Source: Actinomycetota bacterium
GTDB lineage: Bacteria; Actinomycetota; Acidimicrobiia; IMCC26256; PALSA-610
Assembly (NCBI GenBank): GCA_030839005.1
Contig: JAUZEM010000587.1
Coordinates: forward strand, 1-10,456
DNA: 10,456 nucleotides
Direction of reading: 5' to 3'
Below, in pieces: positions 1 through 5,339 of the stretch (within the stretch, counting starts at the first letter, position 1; the number at the start of each line of letters is the position of its first letter). The position numbers were made by a program, and so were the translations under genes. Under the pieces are notes generated by a model, which worked only from the letters and a program-made list of their open reading frames with translations, was not told the origin of the DNA and made no database searches.

Positions 1-572
1 GCCTCGTCGACGACCAGCAGCGCGCCGAGATTCGCGGCCGCACCGACCAGTCGTTCGACGGTGTCGCGCGGGTCGACCGTTCCCGTGGGATTGTTCGGGC
101 TGCACACGAACACGACCGACGGACGCGTTCGTCCCATGGCCTCGATCGCGTCGTCGGGGTCGATCGCGAAGTCGGTTCGCCGTTCGCCCGCGACGACGCC
201 CGTGCCCGTTCCGCGCGCGATCTGGGCGTGCAACGCGTACGTCGGCTCGAACATGAGCGCGCGGCGTCCGGCGCCACCGTAAGTGAGCAACAACGTCTGC
301 AAGATCTCGTTACTGCCGTTGCCGCACAGCAGCCGGGAAGGAGATTGCCCGAGAAACGCACCGAGCGAGGCGCGCAGTTCGGTTGAGGCGCGGTCCGGAT
401 ACCGGTTCCATTCGACGGTGCGCAGGGCATCGAGCCAACGTTCGACGAAGGCGGCGGGCGGTGCATACGGACTCTCGTTGGTGTTGAGCCGCACCTCGAC
501 CTCGACCTGGGGCGAGTGGTAGCCCTCGAGCGCGAGCAGGTCGTCGCGCGGGACCGGCCGCGTTCCCGTCAC
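1..572 (-). CDS. hisC: Histidinol-phosphate aminotransferase (partial, N-terminal 190 residues)
   Basis: A PLP-dependent fold-type I aminotransferase that converts imidazole-acetol phosphate and glutamate to histidinol phosphate in cytoplasmic histidine synthesis. Visible family marks are RLNTNESPY near residues 28-36, the phosphate-binding GNGSNE (84-89), SPNNPTG (158-164) and VVDE (187-190), whose Asp189 should contact the PLP pyridine nitrogen. The window ends right there, so the Schiff-base lysine and the C-terminal half lie outside. The GTG start shares GTGA with the hisD stop, a 4-nt overlap, and has a GAGGAG ribosome site 8 nt upstream inside hisD; this decides the start. No stop or frameshift is seen in the 190 codons. 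It is read from the hisD transcript, and further his genes are expected downstream to the left. Related aminotransferases share these motifs, but the position after hisD makes HisC by far the likeliest. Confidence 0.96.
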   Translation of the reverse strand, partial: MTGTRPVPRDDLLALEGYHSPQVEVEVRLNTNESPYAPPAAFVERWLDALRTVEWNRYPDRASTELRASLGAFLGQSPSRLLCGNGSNEILQTLLLTYGGAGRRALMFEPTYALHAQIARGTGTGVVAGERRTDFAIDPDDAIEAMGRTRPSVVFVCSPNNPTGTVDPRDTVERLVGAAANLGALLVVDE

Positions 573-1855
573 GACCGCGGCTCCTCGCGCATGCGCACCG
601 CGTCGGCGTGAGCCCACAGCCCCTCGGCTTCGGCCATCGACCGGGCCGCAGGCCCGACCTTCGCCAGTGCCGCCGCGCCGACACGCACCACGTGGATGTG
701 CTTTTGGAAGTCGGCAACCCGGAGGGCGCTGGCGAATCGCGCGGTGCCTCCCGTCGGCAGCACGTGATTGGTCCCCGCGACATAATCGCCGATCACCGCG
801 GATGCGTGTGCCCCGACGAAGACCGCGCCGGCGTTGCGCACGAGCGGCACGAGCAGGTCGGCGGCCGCGCACATCAGCTCGAGGTGCTCGGGCGCGATCG
901 CGTTCGCCGCATCGAGCGCGCGCCCCGCGTCGTCGACGAGAATCACCCGCCCGGCCGCTTCCAGCGTCGACACAGCCTCGTCGCGTCGGGTCGCGCTGAC
1001 CAGCAGCGCGTCGAGTGCGAGCTCGACGCGCTCGGCCACGCCTTCGTCCCACACGATCAACGCCACCGCGCCGCCCGGCCCGTGCTCGGCCTGGGCGAGG
1101 AGATCGGCCGCGACCCACGCGGCATCGACGGTTTCGTCGGCGACGATTGCGACTTCCGAGGCACCCGCGAGGCCGTCGATTCCCACGGTTCCGAAGACCT
1201 GGCGCTTGGCTTCCACGACGTACCCGTTGCCCGGTCCGACGATGACGTCGACGGGCCGCAACGCACCCGCCCCGAACGCCATCGCCGCGACCGCCTGGGC
1301 GCCGCCGATCGCGTACACGTCGTCGACCTCGGCGATCGCGGCGGCCGCGAGGATCGAGTCGTGAACCCGCCCCGACGGATCGGGCGGTGAGCACAGCAGC
1401 ACCTCGGGAACTCCCGCGACCCGGGCCGGGAGCGCGGTCATCAGCACCGACGACGCGAGAGGCGCCCGGCCGCCCGGCACGTAACAGCCGGCGCGATCGA
1501 CGGGCAACACCAGCTCGGTCACCTCGACGCCGAGCCGCTCATGGTGCGCTTCTCGCTCCCGTTGCGCCTCGTGCCACGCGACGATCTGGTCGCGAGCGAG
1601 CTCGAGCGCGGCGCGCAGACCGGGCGAGACGCGCTCGAGCGCGGCGGCGATCTCGACCCGATCGACCCGCGGCTCCGACACGTCCGCGCCGTCGAGCCTG
1701 GCCGTCAACTCCCGCACCGCCGCCTCGCCGCCCGCTCGGACACGCGCGATGATCTCGGCGACGGCCGCGCTGACATCGGTGGCCGCGGCCTGCGGGCGCG
1801 CGAGCACGGCGCGCAGGTCGCCGGCGATGCCGCGGACGTCGATACGATCGAGCAT
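569..1855 (-). CDS. hisD: Histidinol dehydrogenase
   Basis: Catalyses the last two steps of histidine synthesis, the four-electron oxidation of histidinol to histidine with two NAD+, as a cytoplasmic zinc enzyme. The 428 residues match the usual family length. Conserved blocks include YVPGGRAPLASS (125-136), VIVGPGNGYV (204-213), the QAEHGP block giving zinc ligands Gln255 and His258, APEHLEL (321-327) with the catalytic Glu323/His324 pair, GDYVAGTNHVLPT (356-368) with zinc ligand Asp357, and the C-terminal GLWAHADAVR (412-421) with zinc ligand His416. All catalytic and metal residues are therefore present. Start: ATG at 1855, followed directly by the typical N-terminal helix, with a possible TACGAT -10 box just upstream and no clear ribosome site. 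It is the first gene of the leftward his operon and overlaps hisC by 4 nt. Residue roles are transferred from the characterised E. coli enzyme. Confidence 0.98.
   Translation of the reverse strand: MLDRIDVRGIAGDLRAVLARPQAAATDVSAAVAEIIARVRAGGEAAVRELTARLDGADVSEPRVDRVEIAAALERVSPGLRAALELARDQIVAWHEAQREREAHHERLGVEVTELVLPVDRAGCYVPGGRAPLASSVLMTALPARVAGVPEVLLCSPPDPSGRVHDSILAAAAIAEVDDVYAIGGAQAVAAMAFGAGALRPVDVIVGPGNGYVVEAKRQVFGTVGIDGLAGASEVAIVADETVDAAWVAADLLAQAEHGPGGAVALIVWDEGVAERVELALDALLVSATRRDEAVSTLEAAGRVILVDDAGRALDAANAIAPEHLELMCAAADLLVPLVRNAGAVFVGAHASAVIGDYVAGTNHVLPTGGTARFASALRVADFQKHIHVVRVGAAALAKVGPAARSMAEAEGLWAHADAVRMREEPRS
581..586 (-). promoter_or_regulatory. Ribosome-binding site of hisC
   Basis: GAGGAG on the minus strand, inside the last codons of hisD, lies 8 nt before the hisC GTG. 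The good match and spacing support the GTG at 572 as the start and translational coupling to hisD. Confidence 0.6.
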
Positions 1856-1866
1856 GGGAGCGGTTC

Positions 1867-1872
1867 ATCGTA
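1867..1872 (-). promoter_or_regulatory. Possible -10 box of the his operon
   Basis: TACGAT on the minus strand fits the TANNNT actinobacterial -10 form and stands 11 nt before the hisD ATG, predicting a leader of only about 4-5 nt. No convincing -35 element is seen, nor a T-box or leader peptide; the whole divergent gap is only 69 bp. Confidence 0.35.
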
Positions 1873-1911
1873 CCGGTCAGCCCTCTCGGGCCGACCCGAT
1901 TTGGCGTATGG

Positions 1912-1917
1912 CACACT
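1912..1917 (+). promoter_or_regulatory. Possible -10 box of the 68-residue gene
   Basis: CACACT, a one-base variant of TANNNT, ends 7 nt before the ATG at 1925. That would give a nearly leaderless transcript, in line with other starts in this window. There is no Shine-Dalgarno sequence and no clear -35. Weak when taken alone. Confidence 0.25.
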
Positions 1918-1924
1918 GCCCGCG

Positions 1925-2131
1925 ATGAACACCTCGAGCGACCTCGCCGTGCTGTCGAGCATTACCGCGCAGGTCGACGAGCTGAGCCGTCGGATCACGG
2001 CCCTCGCCGAAACCTACGGCCAGACCCCCGACTCCGCCGTGGCCAGCGAGCTGTTCGCGACCGAGCGTGCGTTCGCGACCGCGCGCCGATCGCTCGATCG
2101 GGCGTCGACCCTCCTCTCACGGATGCAGTAG
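1925..2131 (+). CDS. Small helical protein of unknown function (68 aa)
   Basis: I do not recognise a family. The protein looks wholly alpha-helical: an amphipathic helix at about residues 6-31 (leucine, isoleucine and valine spaced heptad-like), a turn at YGQTPDS (31-37), and a second amphipathic helix at 38-67 rich in Ala, Arg and Ser. This suggests a short helical hairpin or coiled coil that may self-associate. There is no signal peptide, membrane segment or cysteine. The ATG at 1925 follows a CACACT -10-like box by 7 nt, and the frame closes with TAG inside a perfect hairpin. It faces away from hisD across 69 bp and converges on nth. Codon choice is GC-rich at third positions like its neighbours, which supports a real gene. 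An open frame continues upstream antisense to hisD, but I reject that extension. Its job is unknown. Confidence 0.65.
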   Translation: MNTSSDLAVLSSITAQVDELSRRITALAETYGQTPDSAVASELFATERAFATARRSLDRASTLLSRMQ

Positions 2132-2147
2132 CTCCGCTACTGCATCC
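2121..2147 (+). terminator. Perfect 12-bp hairpin over the stop codon of the small gene
   Basis: GGATGCAGTAGC, loop TCC, then GCTACTGCATCC: a perfect 12-bp stem with a 3-nt loop. The TAG stop (2129-2131) of the 68-residue gene lies in the left arm. No T-run follows, as is common for actinobacterial terminators. It could end transcription of the small gene, protect its 3' end, or act on the opposing nth transcript, since it is symmetric. Confidence 0.6.
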
Positions 2148-2154
2148 CTGCCTG

Positions 2155-2276
2155 TTGGTCGCTCGCGCTGCGCCTCCCATCCGGTCGGCTCCGCTGCCGC
2201 TCCCTATGTATTGGTCGCTCGCGCTGCGCCTCCCATCCGGTCGGCTCCGCTGCCGCTCCCTATGTATTGGTCGCTC
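2155..2276. repeat. 56-bp tandem direct repeat (two identical copies plus a 10-bp third)
   Basis: Copies at 2155-2210 and 2211-2266 are identical over 56 bp, and a third begins at 2267 and stops after TTGGTCGCTC. A degenerate partial copy precedes them: GCTCCGCT at 2131-2138 followed by TTGGTC at 2155-2160 matches the end of a unit. The unit is GC-rich, has no spacers, and is not a multiple of three, so it is not coding. The array fills the convergent gap and ends 1 bp before the nth stop. It may be a short intergenic repeat family; a weaker relative seems to lie at 8098-8130. Confidence 0.9.
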
Positions 2277-2277
2277 C

Positions 2278-2934
2278 TTAGAGCGCGCCGGGCAGTCTCC
2301 CGGCGGACGGGCAGATGCCGGCGAGCGCGCATTCGCTGCACCGCGGGCGGCGTGCGTCGCACACACGACGGCCGTGCTCGATCAGCCGCAGCGAGAGATC
2401 GCCCCATTCTGTCGGCGGCACGATCGCTCCGAGATCCGTCTCGATCTTCACCGGATCGGTCTCGTCGGTCAGTTTCAAGCGCGCCGACAACCGCGTGACG
2501 TGCGTGTCGACCGGCAAGCCGGGCTCGTGGAACCAGACCGAGCGCACAACGTTCGCGGTCTTGCGCCCGACTCCCGGCAGGGTGACCAGATCGTCGAGCG
2601 CGACGGGGATCTCACCGTCGAAGCGCGCTACCACCGCCTGCGCCATTCCGATGAGGCTCTTCGTCTTCGAGCGAAAGAAGCCCGTCGACTGGATGATCGA
2701 TTCGACCTCGGCCGGATCAGCCGACGCGAGATCGGCCGGCGTCGGGTACTTGGCGAACAGCGTCGGCGTGACCATGTTGACGCGCACGTCGGTACTCTGC
2801 GCTGAGAGGATCGTCGCCGCGAGCAGCTCGTACGCGTTCGAATGGTCGAGTGCGCACTTGGCGTCGGGATACAGCTCGCGAAGCAACTCGACGGCCGACG
2901 CCGCCCGCGCCTTTGCACCCCGGGGTCGTGCCAC
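2278..2934 (-). CDS. nth: Endonuclease III (DNA glycosylase/AP lyase)
   Basis: Base-excision repair enzyme that removes oxidised pyrimidines and cuts the resulting abasic site by beta-elimination. At 218 residues it has the usual length. In order: LLAATILSAQSTD (37-49), typical of the family; the helix-hairpin-helix LPGVGRKTANVV (119-130) with catalytic Lys125; PVDTHVTRLS (141-150) with catalytic Asp143; and a [4Fe-4S] loop of Cys192-X6-Cys199-X2-Cys202-X5-Cys208, exactly the Nth spacing. The GTG at 2934 is chosen because it places the N-terminus at the normal distance from ELLAATILSAQ and lies 6 nt after a TACCGT -10 box. The frame stays open further upstream but would run antisense through mshD. 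The gene is divergent from mshD and ends at the repeat array. MutY is unlikely: there is no C-terminal extension, and the HhH-lysine is the Nth type. Confidence 0.96.
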   Translation of the reverse strand: MARPRGAKARAASAVELLRELYPDAKCALDHSNAYELLAATILSAQSTDVRVNMVTPTLFAKYPTPADLASADPAEVESIIQSTGFFRSKTKSLIGMAQAVVARFDGEIPVALDDLVTLPGVGRKTANVVRSVWFHEPGLPVDTHVTRLSARLKLTDETDPVKIETDLGAIVPPTEWGDLSLRLIEHGRRVCDARRPRCSECALAGICPSAGRLPGAL

Positions 2935-2956
2935 GGCGTCACGGTACCCTCGTTCC
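2935..2956. promoter_or_regulatory. Overlapping divergent leaderless promoters of nth and mshD
   Basis: The whole gap between the two GTG starts is 22 bp. Plus strand: TACCCT (2945-2950), 6 nt, then the mshD GTG. Minus strand: TACCGT (complement of 2941-2946), 6 nt, then the nth GTG. The two -10 boxes overlap on TA within the palindrome GGTACC (2943-2948). With standard -10 geometry, +1 falls on the G of each start codon, so both messages would be leaderless. No Shine-Dalgarno sequence precedes either gene. No clear -35 boxes are seen; they would lie inside the opposite gene. Confidence 0.6.
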
Positions 2957-3928
2957 GTGACCGAACCGTCCGTCGCCGAAGTAATACCGAGGCGCTTCTC
3001 GGAGGTCGAACCGCGCGTCGCGCGCATCGACGACGACGCACGCGCGGTCGACGGGCATCCGGCCCTCGGCGACGCGGTGTGGCTCGATCTCGAGCATCCC
3101 ACCACCGATTCCGCCGGGTTCCTCGTCGACGACCGGGCGTACGCCCACCTTTCCGCGAGCGACAACACGGCACCGAGCGACAACGCGGCGAGCGACAACA
3201 CCGCCCGGAACGACACCGCGACGCCGCGGCATTGGACGCTCGGCGTCGCGGTGGCGCCCGAAGCGCGCAGCGACGGGACCCGTCGTGCGCTCGTCGCGGC
3301 GGCCGTCCGCCACGTGGCGGCACACGGCGGCGGCCGGATCGTGCTCTGGGTGCTCGGCGCGCGCGCCGAGGACGACGCCGAGCTCGCCGCCGAGGGACTG
3401 CGACCCGCTCGCGACCTCTACGAGATGCGCGTCGGCCTGCCGATCACCTGGCAGCCGAAGTGGCCGGCAGGCGTACGCGTACGCCCGTTCGAGGTTGGCC
3501 GCGACGAGGCGCCCTGGCTCGAGCTCAACAACCGGGCCTTCGCCGGCCACCCAGAGCAGGGCGGGTGGACTGCCTCGACGCTCGCGCGCCGCACGGCGGA
3601 GCCGTGGTTCGAGCCGGCCCTCTTCCTCGTCGCGTTCGACGCCGACGGCCTGGTCGGCTTCAACTGGATGAAGATCCATGCGGCGCACGACGGCGATCCC
3701 GCTCTGGGCGAGATCTATGTCATCGGTGTCGATCCGCGGGCACAGGGAACCGGTCTCGGCCGCGCGCTCGCGATCGCCGGACTCCAGGCGGTGCACGAAC
3801 GCGGGATCGATACCGGGATGTTGTTCTGCGCGGCCGACAACGAGGCCGCGTTCGAGCTGTACCGGTCGCTCGGCTTCGACGTGCATCGCGTCGACCGTGC
3901 GTACGAGTGCGAGGTGCCACCCGTATGA
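2957..3928 (+). CDS. mshD: Mycothiol synthase (acetyl-CoA:Cys-GlcN-Ins acetyltransferase)
   Basis: Last step of mycothiol synthesis: acetylates the cysteinyl amine of Cys-GlcN-Ins, giving the main actinobacterial low-molecular-weight thiol. The 323 residues form two GNAT domains, as in known MshD: a degenerate N-terminal one (about 10-160, with WTLGVAVAPEARSDGTRRAL) and the catalytic C-terminal one (about 172-318). Strong marks are NNRAFAGHPEQGGWT (191-205), GEIYVIGVDP (251-260), the acetyl-CoA pyrophosphate loop RAQGTGLGRAL (261-271), and ADNEAAFELYRSLGF (293-307). The GTG at 2957 sits exactly 6 nt after a TACCCT box. An unusual Ser/Asp/Asn/Thr/Ala-rich stretch (66-90) lies in a loop of the N-terminal domain. 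The stop overlaps rlmN by ATGA. Other two-domain GNAT proteins are possible, but HPEQG and the overall layout favour MshD. Confidence 0.9.
   Translation: MTEPSVAEVIPRRFSEVEPRVARIDDDARAVDGHPALGDAVWLDLEHPTTDSAGFLVDDRAYAHLSASDNTAPSDNAASDNTARNDTATPRHWTLGVAVAPEARSDGTRRALVAAAVRHVAAHGGGRIVLWVLGARAEDDAELAAEGLRPARDLYEMRVGLPITWQPKWPAGVRVRPFEVGRDEAPWLELNNRAFAGHPEQGGWTASTLARRTAEPWFEPALFLVAFDADGLVGFNWMKIHAAHDGDPALGEIYVIGVDPRAQGTGLGRALAIAGLQAVHERGIDTGMLFCAADNEAAFELYRSLGFDVHRVDRAYECEVPPV
3155..3220 (+). repeat. Short codon-aligned repeat inside mshD
   Basis: AGCGACAAC recurs at 3158, 3176 and 3191, followed by a decayed form near 3210. Offsets of 18 and 15 keep the frame, giving a low-complexity Ser-Asp-Asn-Thr/Ala segment (residues 66-88). 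It looks like a recent in-frame slippage expansion in a surface loop. Confidence 0.7.
3911..3916 (+). promoter_or_regulatory. Ribosome-binding site of rlmN
   Basis: GAGGTG lies 8 nt before the rlmN ATG, inside the end of mshD. It supports the overlapping start at 3925 and contrasts with the apparently leaderless mshD start. Confidence 0.5.
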
Positions 3929-4941
3929 CGACTCGCTACTCGATGCGACTACCCGAGCTCGAGTCACTCATCGCGATGCTCGGCGAGCCCGCCTACCGGG
4001 CTCGTCAGCTGCACGAGGGTCTGTTCAGGCAGCGCCGCCCGCTCGATGCACTCACGAACATCCCCCGGGCGCTCCGCGCCCGGCTCGCGGGCGAGCTCCC
4101 GCTCGCCTTCGCCGTCGACATGACACTGCTGGCCGACGACGACACCACGGCGAAATGGCTGTGGCGCGCCGCGGACGGTGCCCAAATCGAAACCGTGCTC
4201 ATGCGGTATTCGGCGCGCGCGACGGTCTGCGTCTCCTCCCAAGCCGGCTGCGCAATGGGATGCACCTTCTGCGCGACGGGTCAGGCCGGATTCGAACGTC
4301 ACCTCTCGGTGGGTGAGGTCGTCGAGCAGGTACTGCGCGCACAGCACGCGTCGCCACAGCGCGTTTCCAACGTCGTGTTCATGGGGATGGGCGAACCACT
4401 CGCGAACACCGACACAGTGATCGACGCTTGTACCCGGCTACACGAGGACGTCGGCATCTCTGCCCGTCACCTCACCGTCTCGACGGTGGGTGTCGTTCCC
4501 GGCATGGAGCGGCTCACCGACTTCGACCTGCCGGTGACGCTCGCCGTCTCGCTGCACGCGCCCGACGACGCGCTGCGCGAGCAACTCGTGCCGCTGAACC
4601 GGCGCTACCCGCTCGCCGCCGTGCTGGACGCGGCGCGGGCCTACGCGGAACGCAAGGGGCGCCGGGTCTCGTTCGAGTACGCGTGCATCAGCGGCGTCAA
4701 CGACCTCCCTCATCAGGCGGACGCGCTCGCGGGGCGGCTGACGGGGTTCCGCGGTGGCGCGCACGTCAATCTCATCCCGCTCAACGACACCGCGGGATAC
4801 CCGGGCCGACCGAGCGATGCGGACCGGATCGCGACGTTCGCCGAGCGACTCCGTGCGGGGGGTGTGCAGGCCACCGTCCGGCGCAATCGTGGGACTTCGA
4901 TCGACGCGGCCTGCGGCCAGCTCCGCGCGCGAACCCCCTGA
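3925..4941 (+). CDS. rlmN: Dual-specificity 23S rRNA (A2503-C2)/tRNA (A37-C2) methyltransferase
   Basis: Radical-SAM enzyme that methylates C2 of A2503 in 23S rRNA, and in E. coli also A37 of some tRNAs, affecting translational fidelity. At 338 residues it is of typical length. Seen in order: an N-terminal RNA-binding region with YRARQLHEGLF (24-34), IETVLM with Glu90, VCVSSQAGCAMGC with Cys102, the radical-SAM cluster Cys109-X3-Cys113-X2-Cys116, GMGEPLAN (154-161), STVGVVPGM (186-194), SLHAPDD (209-215), and the C-terminal RRNRGTSIDAACGQL (319-333) with Cys330, the cysteine that carries the transient methyl group. The absence of insertions and the RGTSIDAACGQL tail favour RlmN over Cfr. The ATG overlaps the mshD stop by 4 nt and has GAGGTG 8 nt upstream, so the pair is probably co-transcribed. 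Confidence 0.95.
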   Translation: MTTRYSMRLPELESLIAMLGEPAYRARQLHEGLFRQRRPLDALTNIPRALRARLAGELPLAFAVDMTLLADDDTTAKWLWRAADGAQIETVLMRYSARATVCVSSQAGCAMGCTFCATGQAGFERHLSVGEVVEQVLRAQHASPQRVSNVVFMGMGEPLANTDTVIDACTRLHEDVGISARHLTVSTVGVVPGMERLTDFDLPVTLAVSLHAPDDALREQLVPLNRRYPLAAVLDAARAYAERKGRRVSFEYACISGVNDLPHQADALAGRLTGFRGGAHVNLIPLNDTAGYPGRPSDADRIATFAERLRAGGVQATVRRNRGTSIDAACGQLRARTP

Positions 4942-4979
4942 TCCCACCCCCGAGGTGCGCCGGTGCCCTTACGGGGGGC

Positions 4980-4985
4980 CACAAT
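4980..4985 (+). promoter_or_regulatory. Possible -10 box of the membrane-protein gene
   Basis: CACAAT is separated by exactly 6 nt (GGGTCC) from the GTG at 4992, the same geometry as at nth and mshD. It differs from TANNNT by one base. It suggests a leaderless transcript starting in the 50-bp gap after rlmN. No clear -35. CCCCCG (4947-4952) and CGGGGG (4972-4977) could pair as a weak hairpin ending rlmN. Confidence 0.35.
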
Positions 4986-4991
4986 GGGTCC

Positions 4992-5339
4992 GTGAACGAC
5001 ACTCGCTGGGTCAACCCCCACCAGCCTCAGACCTTGTACATGGGCGTCATCCTCTGTTACGTCCAGGGAGTATTCGCGCTCCTCTCGTATCCGGCTTTCG
5101 GTCCGTCGGCACTGCTCATCCTCGGCGGCCTCGTCGCCGGCGGGTTCGGCATAGCGAACGAGAAGAAGTGGGGCTATCTCCTCGCCGTCGCCACGGCGGT
5201 GTTCCAGATCATCGTCGTCACGGTGCGAGGAGAGGTCGTCACGCTCGGGGGCCTCATCGGCCTCGCCTTCGCCGTCGTGCTCGTCGTCCTGCTGGTGCAC
5301 CCGATGAGCCGCGACTACCAGCGCATCTGGTTCAAGTGA
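4992..5339 (+). CDS. Small four-helix integral membrane protein of unknown function
   Basis: I recognise no family. The 115-residue protein has a short polar N-terminus (MNDTRWVNPHQPQT) and four likely membrane helices at about 16-33, 37-54, 60-78 and 83-103. A charged loop NEKKW (56-60) separates helices 2 and 3, and the C-terminus is basic and aromatic (SRDYQRIWFK). By the positive-inside rule the NEKK loop and the C-terminus are probably cytoplasmic. There is no cleavable signal peptide. The GTG at 4992 is preferred because it follows a CACAAT box by 6 nt and removes an upstream frame that only shadows rlmN. The stop overlaps the GTG of the M2-type peptidase gene by 4 nt, so the two are probably translated together. 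A role as a membrane partner or regulator of that peptidase is only a guess. Confidence 0.8.
   Translation: MNDTRWVNPHQPQTLYMGVILCYVQGVFALLSYPAFGPSALLILGGLVAGGFGIANEKKWGYLLAVATAVFQIIVVTVRGEVVTLGGLIGLAFAVVLVVLLVHPMSRDYQRIWFK

Noticed and set aside
608..1390. Long open frames on the plus strand opposite hisD
   Set aside because: They are Arg/Pro/Ala-rich shadows typical of GC-rich DNA, while the minus frame has the complete set of HisD catalytic residues.
1541..1924. In-frame extension of the small gene upstream, opposite hisD
   Set aside because: It overlaps hisD antisense and has no promoter or ribosome signal; the ATG at 1925 follows a -10-like box.
2155..2276. Direct repeats considered as a CRISPR array
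   Set aside because: The units abut with no spacers, 56 bp is too long for typical repeats, and no cas gene is present.
2315..2956. Upstream extension of the mshD frame across nth
   Set aside because: It lies antisense to well-conserved nth, and the MshD homology and -10 box fit the GTG at 2957.
2935..3216. N-terminal extension of nth to about 312 residues
   Set aside because: It would be antisense to mshD and has no Nth-like sequence; the GTG at 2934 gives normal length and promoter geometry.
2842..3924. Upstream extension of the rlmN frame through mshD
   Set aside because: The extension is an Arg-rich shadow frame; the ATG at 3925 has an ATGA overlap, a ribosome site and the normal RlmN N-terminus.
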